Below, one piece after another: positions 40,901 to 53,346 of a DNA stretch of 64,000 bases (its first letter is position 1; each line of letters opens with the position of its first letter). The notes below the pieces were generated by a model. The model was not told the DNA's origin. It did no database searches and saw nothing but the letters and a program-made list of their open reading frames with translations. The translations under genes were made by a program, and so were the position numbers. The stretch is from Limnomonas spitsbergensis (taxonomy: Eukaryota; Chlorophyta; Chlorophyceae; Chlamydomonadales): the NCBI GenBank assembly GCA_037349105.1, contig JAYJMM010000054.1, forward strand, positions 310,001-374,000. Reading direction: 5' to 3'.

Positions 40901-41526
40901 ACAACCCTGGGTCCTGAGATCTCCAGTATTCCCCTCAATCCTGTATCCAAAACCCTCCAGCCTTGCCCTCAACCATGGATCCAAAACCCTCCAGCCTTGC
41001 CCTCAACCCTGGGCCCTTATCCCTGCCCTGGCTTTTACACCCACATGCCTGGCCCACAACCATGGGTCCTGAGATCTCCAGTATTCCCCTCAATCATGTA
41101 TCCAAAACCCTCCAGCCTTGCCCTCAACCATGGATCCAAAACACTCCAGCCTTGCCCTCAACCCTGGGCCCTTATCCCTGCCCTGGCTTTTACACCCACA
41201 TGCCTGGCCCACAACCCAGGGTTCAAAACCCTCCTGCCTTGCCCTCAATCTTGGATCCAAAACCCTCCAGTATTCCCCTCAATCCTGTATTTAAAACCCT
41301 CCAGCCTTGCCCTCAACCATGGATCCAAGACCCTGGGCCCTTATCCCTGCCCTGGCTTTTACACCCACATGCCTGGCCCACAACCTAGGGTTCAAAACCC
41401 TCCTGCCTTGCCCTCAATCTTGGATCCAAAACCCTCCAGCCTTGCCCTCAACCCTGGATCCAAAACCCTCCAGCCTTGCCCTCGACCCTGGGTCCTTAAC
41501 CCTGCCCTGGCTTTTACACCCACATG

Positions 41527-42132
41527 CCTTTCCCCTCCTTCAGATGTTTGCGGTGGCTGGGGAGCTGGGAGAGATGAGCGAAAGGGGAGTGGAGGGCACG
41601 GCGCAACATGGGCACCAACATCCCTGCGACACAAGCAGGTACCCAATAACTCCCGGGGTCCATCCAGATGCCCTTAGACTCAGATCCCTCCATAACAAGG
41701 ACCATGCTGCTGCTGTAAAATCCAACCAGTCAGGGTCCAGCCACCCTCCCGTACCCCCCGTGCTCTCCTAGACTCTCCACCATACCCTCCTATAGACCCC
41801 CCATACCTCCCCATACCTCCATGCACCTCCTTATACCTCCTCGTACCTCCTTGTACCCTCCCGCAGCCCCTGAGCCCTCCCGTGCCCTCCCGTACTCTCC
41901 CGTACCCTGTCCCCACCTGTGGCATAAGATGTAGCTGAAGTCCTCAGCTGTAGTTGAAGCCTCTCCCCACCTGTGGCGTGCTTCCGTCATCTTCAGCCTT
42001 GCCCTTAGCCCTGGTTCCTGAGCCCTCCAGCCTTGCCCTAAACCCTTGGGTCCTTATCCTTCCAGCCTTGCCCTCAACTACTGGGTCCTTATTCCTCCAG
42101 CCTGCCCTTAACTCTGGATCTTGAGCCCTACA
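41527..42132. repeat. Spacer copy 21, exon-like core 41544-41638
   Basis: Type B, last copy with CAGCCCCTGAGCCC. The step from copy 20 has grown to 4,205 bp through extra monomers. Confidence 0.9.
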
Positions 42133-45100
42133 GCCTGGCCCACAACCCTGGGTCCTGAGATCTCCAGTATTCCCCTCAATCCTGTATTTAAAACCATCCA
42201 GCCTTGCCCTCAACCATGGATCCAAGACCCTCCAGCTTTGCCCTCAACCCTGGGCCCTTATCCCTGCCCTGGCTTTTACACCCACATGCCTGGCCCACAA
42301 CCCTGGGTCCTGAGATCTCCAGTATTCCCCTCAATCCTGTATTTAAAACCCTCCAGCCTTGCCCTCAACCATGGATCCAAGACCCTCCAGCCTTGCCCTC
42401 AACCTTGGGTCCTTAACCCTGCCCTGGCTTTTACACCCACATGCCTGGCCCACAAACCTGGGTCCTGAGATCTCCAGTATTCCCCTCAATCTTGTATCCA
42501 AAACCCTCCAGCCTTGCCCTCAACCATGGATCCAAGACCCTCCAGCCTTGCCCTCAACCCTGGGCCCTTATCCCTGCCCTGGCTTTTACACCCACATGCA
42601 TGGCCCACAACCCTGGGTCCTGAGATCTCCAGTATTCCCCTCAATCCTGTATCCAAAACCCTCCAGCCTTGCCCTCAACCATGGATCCAAAACCCTCCAG
42701 CCTTGCCCTCAACCCTGGGCCCTTATCCATGCCCTGGCTTTTACACCCACATGCCTGGCCCACAACCCTGGGTCCTGAGATCTCCAGTATTCCCCTCAAT
42801 CCTGTATCCAAAACCCTCCAGCCTTGCCCTCAACCATGGATCCAAAACACTCCAGCCTTGCCCTCAACCCTGGATCCTTAACCCTGCCCTGTCTTTTACA
42901 CCCACATGCCTGGCCCACAACCCTGGGTCCTGAGACCTCCAGTGTTCCCCTCAATCTTGTATCCTAAACCCTCCAGCCTTGCCCTCAACACTGGGTTCTT
43001 AACCCTGCCCTGGCTTTTACACCCACATGCCTGGCCCACAACCCTGGGTCCTGAGATCTCCAGTATTCCCCTCAATCCTGTATTTAAAACCCTCCAGCCT
43101 TGCCCTCAACCATGGATCCAAGACCCTCCAGCCTTGCCCTCAACCCTGGGTCCTTATCCCTGCCCTGGCTTTTACACCCACATGCCTGGCCCACAACCAT
43201 GGGTCCTGAGAACTCCAGTATTCCCTTCAATCCTGTATCCAAAACCCTCCAGCCTTGCCCTCAACCATGGATCCAAAACCCTCCAGCCTTGCCCTCAACC
43301 CTGGGCCCTTATCCATGCCCTGACTTTTACACCCACATGCCTGGCCCACAACCCTGGGTCCTGAGATCTTCAATATTCCCCTCAATCATGTATCCAAAAC
43401 CCTCCAGCCTTGCCCTCAACCATGGATCCAAGACCCTCCAGCCTTGCCCTCAACCCTGGGCCCTTATCCCTGCCCTGGCTTTTACACCCACATGCCTGGC
43501 CCACAACCCTGTGTCCTGAGATCTCCAGTATTCCCCTCAATCCTGTATCCAAAACCCTCCAGCCTTGCCCTCAACCATGGATCCAAAACCCTCCAGCCTT
43601 GCCCTCAACCCTGGGCCCTTATCCATGCCCTGGCTTTTACACCCACATGCCTGGCCCACAACCCTGGGTCCTGAGATCTCCAGTATTCCCCTCAATCCTG
43701 TATCCAAAACCCTCCAGCCTTGCCCTCAACCATGGATCCAAAACACTCCAGCCTTGCCCTCAACCCTGGGTCCTTAACACTGCCCTGTCGTTTACACCCA
43801 CATGCCTGGCCCACAACCCTGGGTCCTGAGACCTCCAGTGTTCCCCTCAATCTTGTATCCAAAACCCTCCAGCCTTGCCCTCAACACTGGGTCCTTAACC
43901 CTGCCCTGGCCTTTACACCCACATGCCTGGCCCACAACCCTGGGTCCTGAGATCTCCAGTATTCCCCTCAATCCTGTATTTAAAACCCTCCAGCCTTGCC
44001 CTCAACCATGGATCCAAGACCCTCCAGCCTTGCCCTCAACCCTGGGTCCTTATCCCTGCCCTGGCTTTTACACCCACATGCCTGGCCCACAACCCTGGGT
44101 CCTGAGAACTCCAGTATTCCCTGCAATCCTGTATCCAAAACCCTCCAGCCTTGCCCTCAACCATGGATCCAAAACCCTCCAGCCTTGCCCTCAACCCTGG
44201 GCCCTTATCCCTGCCCTGGCTTTTACACCCACATGCCTGGCCCACAACCCTGGGTCCTGAGATCTCCAGTATTCCCCTCAATCATGTATCCAAAACCCTC
44301 CAGCCTTGCCATCAACCATGGATCCAAGACCCTCCAGCCTTGCCCTCAACCCAGGGCCCTTATCCCTGCCCTGGCTTTTACACCCACATGCATGGCCCAC
44401 AACCCTGGGTCCTGAGATCTCCAGTATTCCCCTCAATCCTGTATCCAAAACCCTCCAGCCTTGCCCTCAACCATGGATCCAAAACACTCCAGCCTTGCCC
44501 TCAACCCTGGGCCCTTATCCATGCCCTAGCTTTTACACCCACATGCCTGGCCCACAACCCTGGGTCCTGAGATCTCCAGTATTCCCCTCAATCATGTATC
44601 CAAAACCCTCCAGCCTTGCCCTCAACCATGGATCCAAAACCCTCCAGCCTTGCCCTCAACCCTGGGTCCTTAACACTACCCTGTCGTTTACACCCACATG
44701 CCTGGCCCACAACCCTGGGTCCTGAGACCTCCAGTGTTCCCCTCAATCTTGTATCCAAAACCCTCCAGCCTTGCCCTCAACACTGGGTCCTTAACCCTGC
44801 CCTGGCCTTTACACCCACATGCCTGGCCCACAACCCTGGGTCCTGAGATCTCCAGTATTCCCCTCAATCCTGTATTTAAAACCCTCCAGCCTTGCCCTCA
44901 ACCATGGATCCAAGACCCTCCAGCCTTGCCCTCAACCCTGGGTCCTTAACCCTGCCCTGGCTTTTACACCCACATGCCTGGCCCACAACCCTGGGTCCTG
45001 AGATCTACAGTATTCCCTTCAATCCTGTATCCAAAACCCTCCAGCCTTGCCCTCAACCATGGATCCAAAACCCTCCAGCCTTGCCCTCAACCCTGGGTCC

Positions 45101-45610
45101 TTAACCCTGCCCTGGCTTTTACACCCACATGCCTGGCCCACAACCCTGGGTCCTGAGATCTCCAGTATTCCCCTCAATCATGTATCCAAAACCCTCCAGC
45201 CTTGCCCTCAACCATGGATCCAAAACACTCCAGCCTTGCCCTCAACCCTGGGCCCTTATCCCTGCCCTGGCTTTTACACCCACATGCCTGGCCCACAACC
45301 CAGGGTTCAAAACCCTCCTGCCTTGCCCTCAATCTTGGATCCAAAACCCTCCAGTATTCCCCTCAATTCTGTATTTAAAACCCTCCAGCCTTGCCCTCAA
45401 CCATGGATCCAAGACCCTGGGCCCTTATCCCTGCCCTGGCTTTTACACCCACATGCCTGGCCCACAACCTAGGGTTCAAAACCCTCCTGCCTTGCCCTCA
45501 ATCTTGGATCCAAAACCCTCCAGCCTTGCCCTCAACCATGGATCCAAAACCCTCCAGCCTTGCCCTCGACCCTGGGTCCTTAACCCTGCCCTGGCTTTTA
45601 CACCCACATG

Positions 45611-46216
45611 CCTTTCCCCTCCTTCAGATGTTTGCGGTGGCTGGGGAGCTGGGAGAGATGAGCGAAAGGGGAGTGGAGGGCACGGCGCAACATGGGCACC
45701 AACATCCCTGCGACACAAGCAGGTACCCAATAACTCCCGGGGTCCATCCAGATGCCCTTAGACTCAGATCCCTCCATAACAAGGACCATGCTGCTGCTGT
45801 AAAATCCAACCAGTCAGGGTCCAGCCACCCTCCCGTACCCCCCGTGCTCTCCTAGACTCTCCACCATACCCTCCTATAGACCCCCCATACCTCCCCATAC
45901 CTCCATGCACCTCCTTATACCTCCTCGTACCTCCTTGTACCCTCCCGCAGCCCCTGTGCCCTCCCGTGCCCTCCCGTACTCTCCCGTACCCTGTCCCCAC
46001 CTGTGGCATAAGATGTAGCTGAAGTCCTCAGCTGTAGTTGAAGCCTCTCCCCACCTGTGGCGTGCTTCCGTCATCTTCAGCCTTGCCCTTAGCCCTGGTT
46101 CCTGAGCCCTCCAGCCTTGCCCTAAACCCTTGGGTCCTTATCCTTCCAGCCTTGCCCTCAACTACTGGGTCCTTATTCCTCCAGCCTGCCCTTAACTCTG
46201 GATCTTGAGCCCTACA
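45611..46216. repeat. Spacer copy 22, exon-like core 45628-45722
   Basis: Type B with the ancestral CCCCTGTGCCC. The following monomer has GAGATGTCC, a private loss of the BglII site. Confidence 0.9.
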
Positions 46217-48319
46217 GCCTGGCCCACAACCCTGGGTCCTGAGATGTCCAGTATTCCCCTCAATCCTGTATTTAAAACCCTCCAGCCTTGCCCTCAACCA
46301 TGGATCCAAGACCCTCCAGCCTTGCCCTCAACCCTGGGCCCTTATCCCTGCCCTGGCTTTTACACCCACATGCCTGGCCCACAACCCTGGGTCCTGAGAT
46401 CTCCAGTATTCCCCTCAATCCTGTATTTAAAACCCTCCAGCCTTGCCCTCAACCATGGATCCAAGACCCTCCAGCCTTGCCCTCAACCTTGGGTCCTTAA
46501 CCCTGCCCTGGCTTTTACACCCACATGCCTGGCCCACAACCCTGGGTCCTGAGATCTCCAGTATTCCCCTCAATCTTGTATCCAAAACCCTCCAGCCTTG
46601 CCCTCAACCATGGATCCAAGACCCTCCAGCCTTGCCCTCAACCCTGGGCCCTTATCCCTGCCCTGGCTTTTACACCCACATGCATGGCCCACAACCCTGG
46701 GTCCTGAGATCTCCAGTATTCCCCTCAATCCTGTATCCAAAACCCTCCAGCCTTGCCCTCAACCATGGATCCAAAACCCTCCAGCCTTGCCCTCAACCCT
46801 GGGCCCTTATCCATGCCCTGGCTTTTACACCCACATGCCTGGCCCACAACCCTGGGTCCTGAGATCTCCAGTATTCCCCTCAATCCTGTATCCAAAACCC
46901 TCCAGCCTTGCCCTCAACCATGGATCCAAAACACTCCAGCCTTGCCCTCAACCCTGGATCCTTAACCCTGCCCTGTCTTTTACACCCACATGCCTGGCCC
47001 ACAACCCTGGGTCCTGAGACCTCCAGTGTTCCCCTCAATCTTGTATCCAAAACCCTCCAGCCTTGCCCTCAACACTGGGTTCTTAACCCTGCCCTGGCTT
47101 TTACACCCACATGCCTGGCCCACAACCCTGGGTCCTGAGATCTCCAGTATTCCCCTCAATCCTGTATTTAAAACCCTCCAGCCTTGCCCTCAACCATGGA
47201 TCCAAGACCCTCCAGCCTTGCCCTCAACCCTGGGTCCTTATCCCTGCCCTGGCTTTTACACCCACATGCCTGGCCCACAACCCTGGGTCCTGAGAACTCC
47301 AGTATTCCCTTCAATCCTGTATCCAAAACCCTCCAGCCTTGCCCTCAACCATGGATCCAAAACCCTCCAGCCTTGCCCTCAACCCTGGGCCCTTATCCCT
47401 GCCCTGGCTTTTACACCCACATGCCTGGCCCACAACCCTGGGTCCTGAGATCTCCAGTATTCCCCTCAATCATGTATCCAAAACCCTCCAGCCTTGCCCT
47501 CAACCATGGATCCAAGACCCTCCAGCCTTGCCCTCAACCCTGGGCCCTTATCCCTGCCCTGGCTTTTACACCCACATGCATGGCCCACAACCCTGGGTCC
47601 TGAGATCTCCAGTATTCCCCTCAATCCTGTATCCAAAACCCTCCAGCCTTGTCCTCAACCATGGATCCAAAACCCTCCAGCCTTGCCCTCAACCCTGGGC
47701 CCTTATCCATGCCCTAGCTTTTACACCCACATGCCTGGCCCACAACCCTGGGTCCTGAGATCTCCAGTATTCCCCTCAATCCTGTATCCAAAACCCTCCA
47801 GCCTTGCCCTCAACCATGGATCCAAAACCCTCCAGCCTTGCCCTCAACCCTGGGTCCTTAACACTGCCCTGTCGTTTACACCCACATGCCTGGCCCACAA
47901 CCCTGGGTCCTGAGACCTCCAGTGTTCCCCTCAATCTTGTATCCAAAACCCTCCAGCCTTGCCCTCAACACTGGGTCCTTAACCCTGCCCTGGCCTTTAC
48001 ACCCACATGCCTGGCCCACAACCCTGGGTCCTGAGATCTCCAGTATTCCCCTCAATCCTGTATTTAAAACCCTCCAGCCTTGCCCTCAACCATGGATCCA
48101 AGACCCTCCAGCCTTGCCCTCAACCCTGGGTCCTTAACCCTGCCCTGGCTTTTACACCCACATGCCTGGCCCACAACCTAGGGTTCAAAACCCTCCTGCC
48201 TTGCCCTCAATCTTGGATCCAAAACCCTCCAGCCTTGCCCTCAACCCTGGATCCAAAACCCTCCAGCCTTGCCCTCGACCCTGGGTCCTTAACCCTGCCC
48301 TGGCTTTTACACCCACATG

Positions 48320-48907
48320 CCTTTCCCCTCCTTCAGATGTTTGCGGTGGCTGGGGAGCTGGGAGAGATGAGCGAAAGGGGAGTGGAGGGCACGGCGCAAC
48401 ATGGGCACCAACATCCCTGCGACACAAGCAGGTACCCAATAACTCCCGGGGTCCATCCAGATGCCCTTAGACTCAGATCCCTCCATAACAAGGACCATGC
48501 TGCTGCTGTAAAATCCAACCAGTCAGGGTCCAGCCACCCTCCCGTACCCCCCGTGCTCTCCTAGACTCTCCACCATACCCTCCTATAGACCCCCCATACC
48601 TCCCCATACCTCCATGCACCTCCTTATACCTCCTCGTACCTCCTTGTACCCTCCCGCAGCCCTCCCGTACTCTCCCGTACCCTGTCCCCACTTGTGGCAT
48701 AAGATGTAGCTGAAGTCCTCAGCTGTAGTTGAAGCCTCTCCCCACCTGTGGCGTGCTTCCGTCATCTTCAGCCTTGCCCTTAGCCCTGGTTCCTGAGCCC
48801 TCCAGCCTTGCCCTAAACCCTTGGGTCCTTATCCTTCCAGCCTTGCCCTCAACTACTGGGTCCTTATTCCTCCAGCCTGCCCTTAACTCTGGATCTTGAG
48901 CCCTACA
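48320..48907. repeat. Spacer copy 23, exon-like core 48337-48431, 18-bp deletion
   Basis: Type B, 18 bp shorter within the pyrimidine tract (CCCGCAGCCCTCCCGTAC). CCCCACTTGTGG is shared only with copy 24. Confidence 0.9.
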
Positions 48908-50114
48908 GCCTGGCCCACAACCCTGGGTCCTGAGATCTCCAGTATTCCCCTCAATCCTGTATTTAAAACCATCCAGCCTTGCCCTCAACCATGGATCCAA
49001 GACCCTCCAGCTTTGCCCTCAACCCTGGGCCCTTATCCCTGCCCTGGCTTTTACACCCACATGCCTGGCCCACAACCCTGGGTCCTGAGATCTCCAGTAT
49101 TCCCCTCAATCCTGTATTTAAAACCCTCCAGCCTTGCCCTCAACCATGGATCCAAGACCCTCCAGCCTTGCCCTCAACCTTGGGTCCTTAACCCTGCCCT
49201 GGCTTTTACACCCACATGCCTGGCCCACAAACCTGGGTCCTGAGATCTCCAGTATTCCCCTCAATCTTGTATCCAAAACCCTCCAGCCTTGCCCTCAACC
49301 ATGGATCCAAGACCCTCCAGCCTTGCCCTCAACCCTGGGCCCTTATCCATGCCCTGGCTTTTACACCCACATGCATGGCCCACAACCCTGGGTCCTGAGA
49401 TCTCCAGTATTCCCCTCAATCCTGTATCCAAAACCCTCCAGCCTTGCCCTCAACCATGGATCCAAAACCCTCCAGCCTTGCCCTCAACCCTGGGCCCTTA
49501 TCAATGCCCTGGCTTTTACACCCACATGCCTGGCCCACAACCCTGGGTCCTGAGATCTCCAGTATTCCCCTCAATCCTGTATCCAAAACCCTCCAGCCTT
49601 GCCCTCAACCATGGATCCAAAACCCTCCAGCCTTGCCCTCAACCCTGGGTCCTTAACACTGCCCTGTCGTTTACACCCACATGCCTGGCCCACAACCCTG
49701 GGTCCTGAGACCTCCAGTGTTCCCCTCAATCTTGTATCCAAAACCCTCCAGCCTTGCCCTCAACACTGGGTCCTTAACCCTGCCCTGGCCTTTACACCCA
49801 CATGCCTGGCCCACAACCCTGGGTCCTGAGATCTCCAGTATTCCCCTCAATCCTGTATTTAAAACCCTCCAGCCTTGCCCTCAACCATGGATCCAAGACC
49901 CTCCAGCCTTGCCCTCAACCCTGGGTCCTTAACCCTGCCCTGGCTTTTACACCCACATGCCTGGCCCACAACCTAGGGTTCAAAACCCTCCTGCCTTGCC
50001 CTCAATCTTGGATCCAAAACCCTCCAGCCTTGCCCTCAACCCTGGATCCAAAACCCTCCAGCCTTGCCCTCGACCCTGGGTCCTTAACCCTGCCCTGGCT
50101 TTTACACCCACATG

Positions 50115-50702
50115 CCTTTCCCCTCCTTCAGATGTTTGCGGTGGCTGGGGAGCTGGGAGAGATGAGCGAAAGGGGAGTGGAGGGCACGGCGCAACATGGG
50201 CACCAACATCCCTGCGACACAAGCAGGTACCCAATAACTCCCGGGGTCCATCCAGATGCCCTTAGACTCAGATCCCTCCATAACAAGGACCATGCTGCTG
50301 CTGTAAAATCCAACCAGTCAGGGTCCAGCCACCCTCCCGTACCCCCCGTGCTCTCCTAGACTCTCCACCATACCCTCCTATAGACCCCCCATACCTCCCC
50401 ATACCTCCATGCACCTCCTTATACCTCCTCGTACCTCCTTGTACCCTCCCGCAGCCCTCCCGTACTCTCCCGTACCCTGTCCCCACTTGTGGCATAAGAT
50501 GTAGCTGAAGTCCTCAGCTGTAGTTGAAGCCTCTCCCCACCTGTGGCGTGCTTCCGTCATCTTCAGCCTTGCCCTTAGCCCTGGTTCCTGAGCCCTCCAG
50601 CCTTGCCCTAAACCCTTGGGTCCTTATCCTTCCAGCCTTGCCCTCAACTACTGGGTCCTTATTCCTCCAGCCTGCCCTTAACTCTGGATCTTGAGCCCTA
50701 CA
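50115..50702. repeat. Spacer copy 24, exon-like core 50132-50226, 18-bp deletion
   Basis: Type B, carrying the same 18-bp deletion and CCCCACTTGTGG as copy 23, so the 1,795-bp block 48337-50132 was duplicated after the deletion arose. Last spacer before the island. Confidence 0.9.
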
Positions 50703-53346
50703 GCCTGGCCCACAACCCTGGGTCCTGAGATCTCCAGTATTCCCCTCAATCCTGTATTTAAAACCATCCAGCCTTGCCCTCAACCATGGATCCAAGACCC
50801 TCCAGCTTTGCCCTCAACCCTGGGCCCTTATCCCTGCCCTGGCTTTTACACCCACATGCCTGGCCCACAACCCTGGGTCCTGAGATCTCCAGTATTCCCC
50901 TCAATCCTGTATTTAAAACCCTCCAGCCTTGCCCTCAACCATGGATCCAAGACCCTCCAGCCTTGCCCTCAACCTTGGGTCCTTAACCCTGCCCTGGCTT
51001 TTACACCCACATGCCTGGCCCACAAACCTGGGTCCTGAGATCTCCAGTATTCCCCTCAATCTTGTATCCAAAACCCTCCAGCCTTGCCCTCAACCATGGA
51101 TCCAAGACCCTCCAGCCTTGCCCTCAACCCTGGGCCCTTATCCATGCCCTGGCTTTTACACCCACATGCATGGCCCACAACCCTGGGTCCTGAGATCTCC
51201 AGTATTCCCCTCAATCCTGTATCCAAAACCCTCCAGCCTTGCCCTCAACCATGGATCCAAAACCCTCCAGCCTTGCCCTCAACCCTGGGCCCTTATCAAT
51301 GCCCTGGCTTTTACACCCACATGCCTGGCCCACAACCCTGGGTCCTGAGATCTCCAGTATTCCCCTCAATCCTGTATCCAAAACCCTCCAGCCTTGCCCT
51401 CAACCATGGATCCAAAACACTCCAGCCTTGCCCTCAACCCTGGGTCCTTAACCCTGCCCTGTCTTTTACACCCACATGCCTGGCCCACAACCCTGGGTCC
51501 TGAGACCTCCAGTGTTCCCCTCAATCTTGTATCCTAAACCCTCCAGCCTTGCCCTCAACACTGGGTTCTTAACCCTGCCCTGGCTTTTACACCCACATGC
51601 CTGGCCCACAACCCTGGGTCCTGAGATCTCCAGTATTCCCCTCAATCCTGTATTTAAAACCCTCCAGCCTTGCCCTCAACCATGGATCCAAGACCCTCCA
51701 GCCTTGCCCTCAACCCTGGGTCCTTATCCCTGCCCTGGCTTTTACACCCACATGCCTGGCCCACAACCATGGGTCCTGAGAACTCCAGTATTCCCTTCAA
51801 TCCTGTATCCAAAACCCTCCAGCCTTGCCCTCAACCATGGATCCAAAACCCTCCAGCCTTGCCCTCAACCCTGGGCCCTTATCCATGCCCTGACTTTTAC
51901 ACCCACATGCCTGGCCCACAACCCTGGGTCCTGAGATCTCCAATATTCCCCTCAATCATGTATCCAAAACCCTCCAGCCTTGCCCTCAACCATGGATCCA
52001 AGACCCTCCAGCCTTGCCCTCAACCCTGGGCCCTTATCCCTGCCCTGGCTTTTACACCCACATGCCTGGCCCACAACCCTGGGTCCTGAGATCTCCAGTA
52101 TTCCCCTCAATCCTGTATCCAAAACCCTCCAGCCTTGCCCTCAACCATGGATCCAAAACCCTCCAGCCTTGCCCTCAACCCTGGGCCCTTATCCATGCCC
52201 TGGCTTTTACACCCACATGCCTGGCCCACAACCTTGGGTCCTGAGATCTCCAGTATTCCCCTCAATCCTGTATCCAAAACCCTCCAGCCTTGCCCTCAAC
52301 CATGGATCCAAAACACTCCAGCCTTGCCCTCAACCCTGGGTCCTTAACACTGCCCTGTCGTTTACACCCACATGCCTGGCCCACAACCCTGGGTCCTGAG
52401 ACCTCCAGTGTTCCCCTCAATCTTGTATCCAAAACCCTCCAGCCTTGCCCTCAACACTGGGTCCTTAACCCTGCCCTGGCCTTTACACCCACATGACTGG
52501 CCCACAACCCTGGGTCCTGAGATCTCCAGTATTCCCCTCAATCCTCTATTTAAAACCCTCCAGCCTTGCCCTCAACCATGGATCCAAGACCCTCCAGCCT
52601 TGCCCTCAACCCTGGGTCCTTAACCCTGCCCTGGCTTTTACACCCACATGCCTGGCCCACAACCCTGGGTCCTGAGATCTCCAGTATTCCCCTCAATCTT
52701 GTATCCAAAACCCTCCAGCCTTGCCCTCAACCATGGATCCAAAACCCTCCAGCCTTGCCCTCAACCCTGGGCCCTTATCCCTGCCCTGGCTTTTACACCC
52801 ACATGCATGGCCCACAACCCTGGGTCCTGAGATCTCCAGTATTCCCCTCAATCTTGTATCCAAAACCCTCCAGCCTTGCCCTCAACCATGGATCCAAAAC
52901 CCTCCAGCCTTGCCCTCAACCCTGGGCCCTTATCCATGCCCTGGCTTTTACACCCACATGCCTGGCCCACAACCCTGGGTCCTGAGATCTCCAGTATTCC
53001 CCTCAATCCTGTATCCAAAACCCTCCAGCCTTGCCCTCAACCATGGATCCAAAACACTCCAGCCTTGCCCTCAACCCTGGATCCTTAACCCTGCCCTGTC
53101 TTTTACACCCACATGCCTGGCCCACAACCCTGGGTCCTGAGACCTCCAGTGTTCCCCTCAATCTTGTATCCAAAATCCTCCAGCCTTGCCCTCAACACTG
53201 GGTTCTTAACCCTGCCCTGGCTTTTACACCCACATGCCTGGCCCACAACCCTGGGTCCTGAGATCTCCAGTATTCCCCTCAATCCTGTATTTAAAACCCT
53301 CCAGCCTTGCCCTCAACCATGGATCCAAGACCCTCCAGCCTTGCCC

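Larger units (their letters stand above)
1..53346. repeat. Left satellite array: nested 34 bp / 155 bp / higher-order repeat
   Basis: The whole stretch is one tandem-repeat family and enters the window already mid-monomer. The commonest period is 155 bp (for example identical phase points at 30761, 30916, 31071, 31226 and 31381). Each monomer resolves into three adjacent 34-bp units beginning CTCCAG, a 19-bp segment (CTGCCCTGGCTTTTACACC) and a fourth 34-bp unit ending in CTGAGAT. GGATCC (BamHI) recurs in the 34-bp units and AGATCT (BglII) once per monomer. Variants of 121 and 189 bp lose or gain one 34-bp unit. Twenty-four ~600-bp spacers interrupt the monomers. The plus strand is strongly C-rich and nearly free of stop codons, so long open frames appear in all frames. 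They have mostly TTG rather than ATG starts, rotate frame every 155 bp and are not convincing genes. It could be centromeric, subtelomeric or interstitial satellite; sequence alone does not decide. Confidence 0.97.

Noticed and set aside
53333..53346. 14-bp target-site duplication flanking the island
   Set aside because: The string is part of the ubiquitous 34-bp unit, so presence at both edges is expected without any insertion mechanism. Kept only as an observation.
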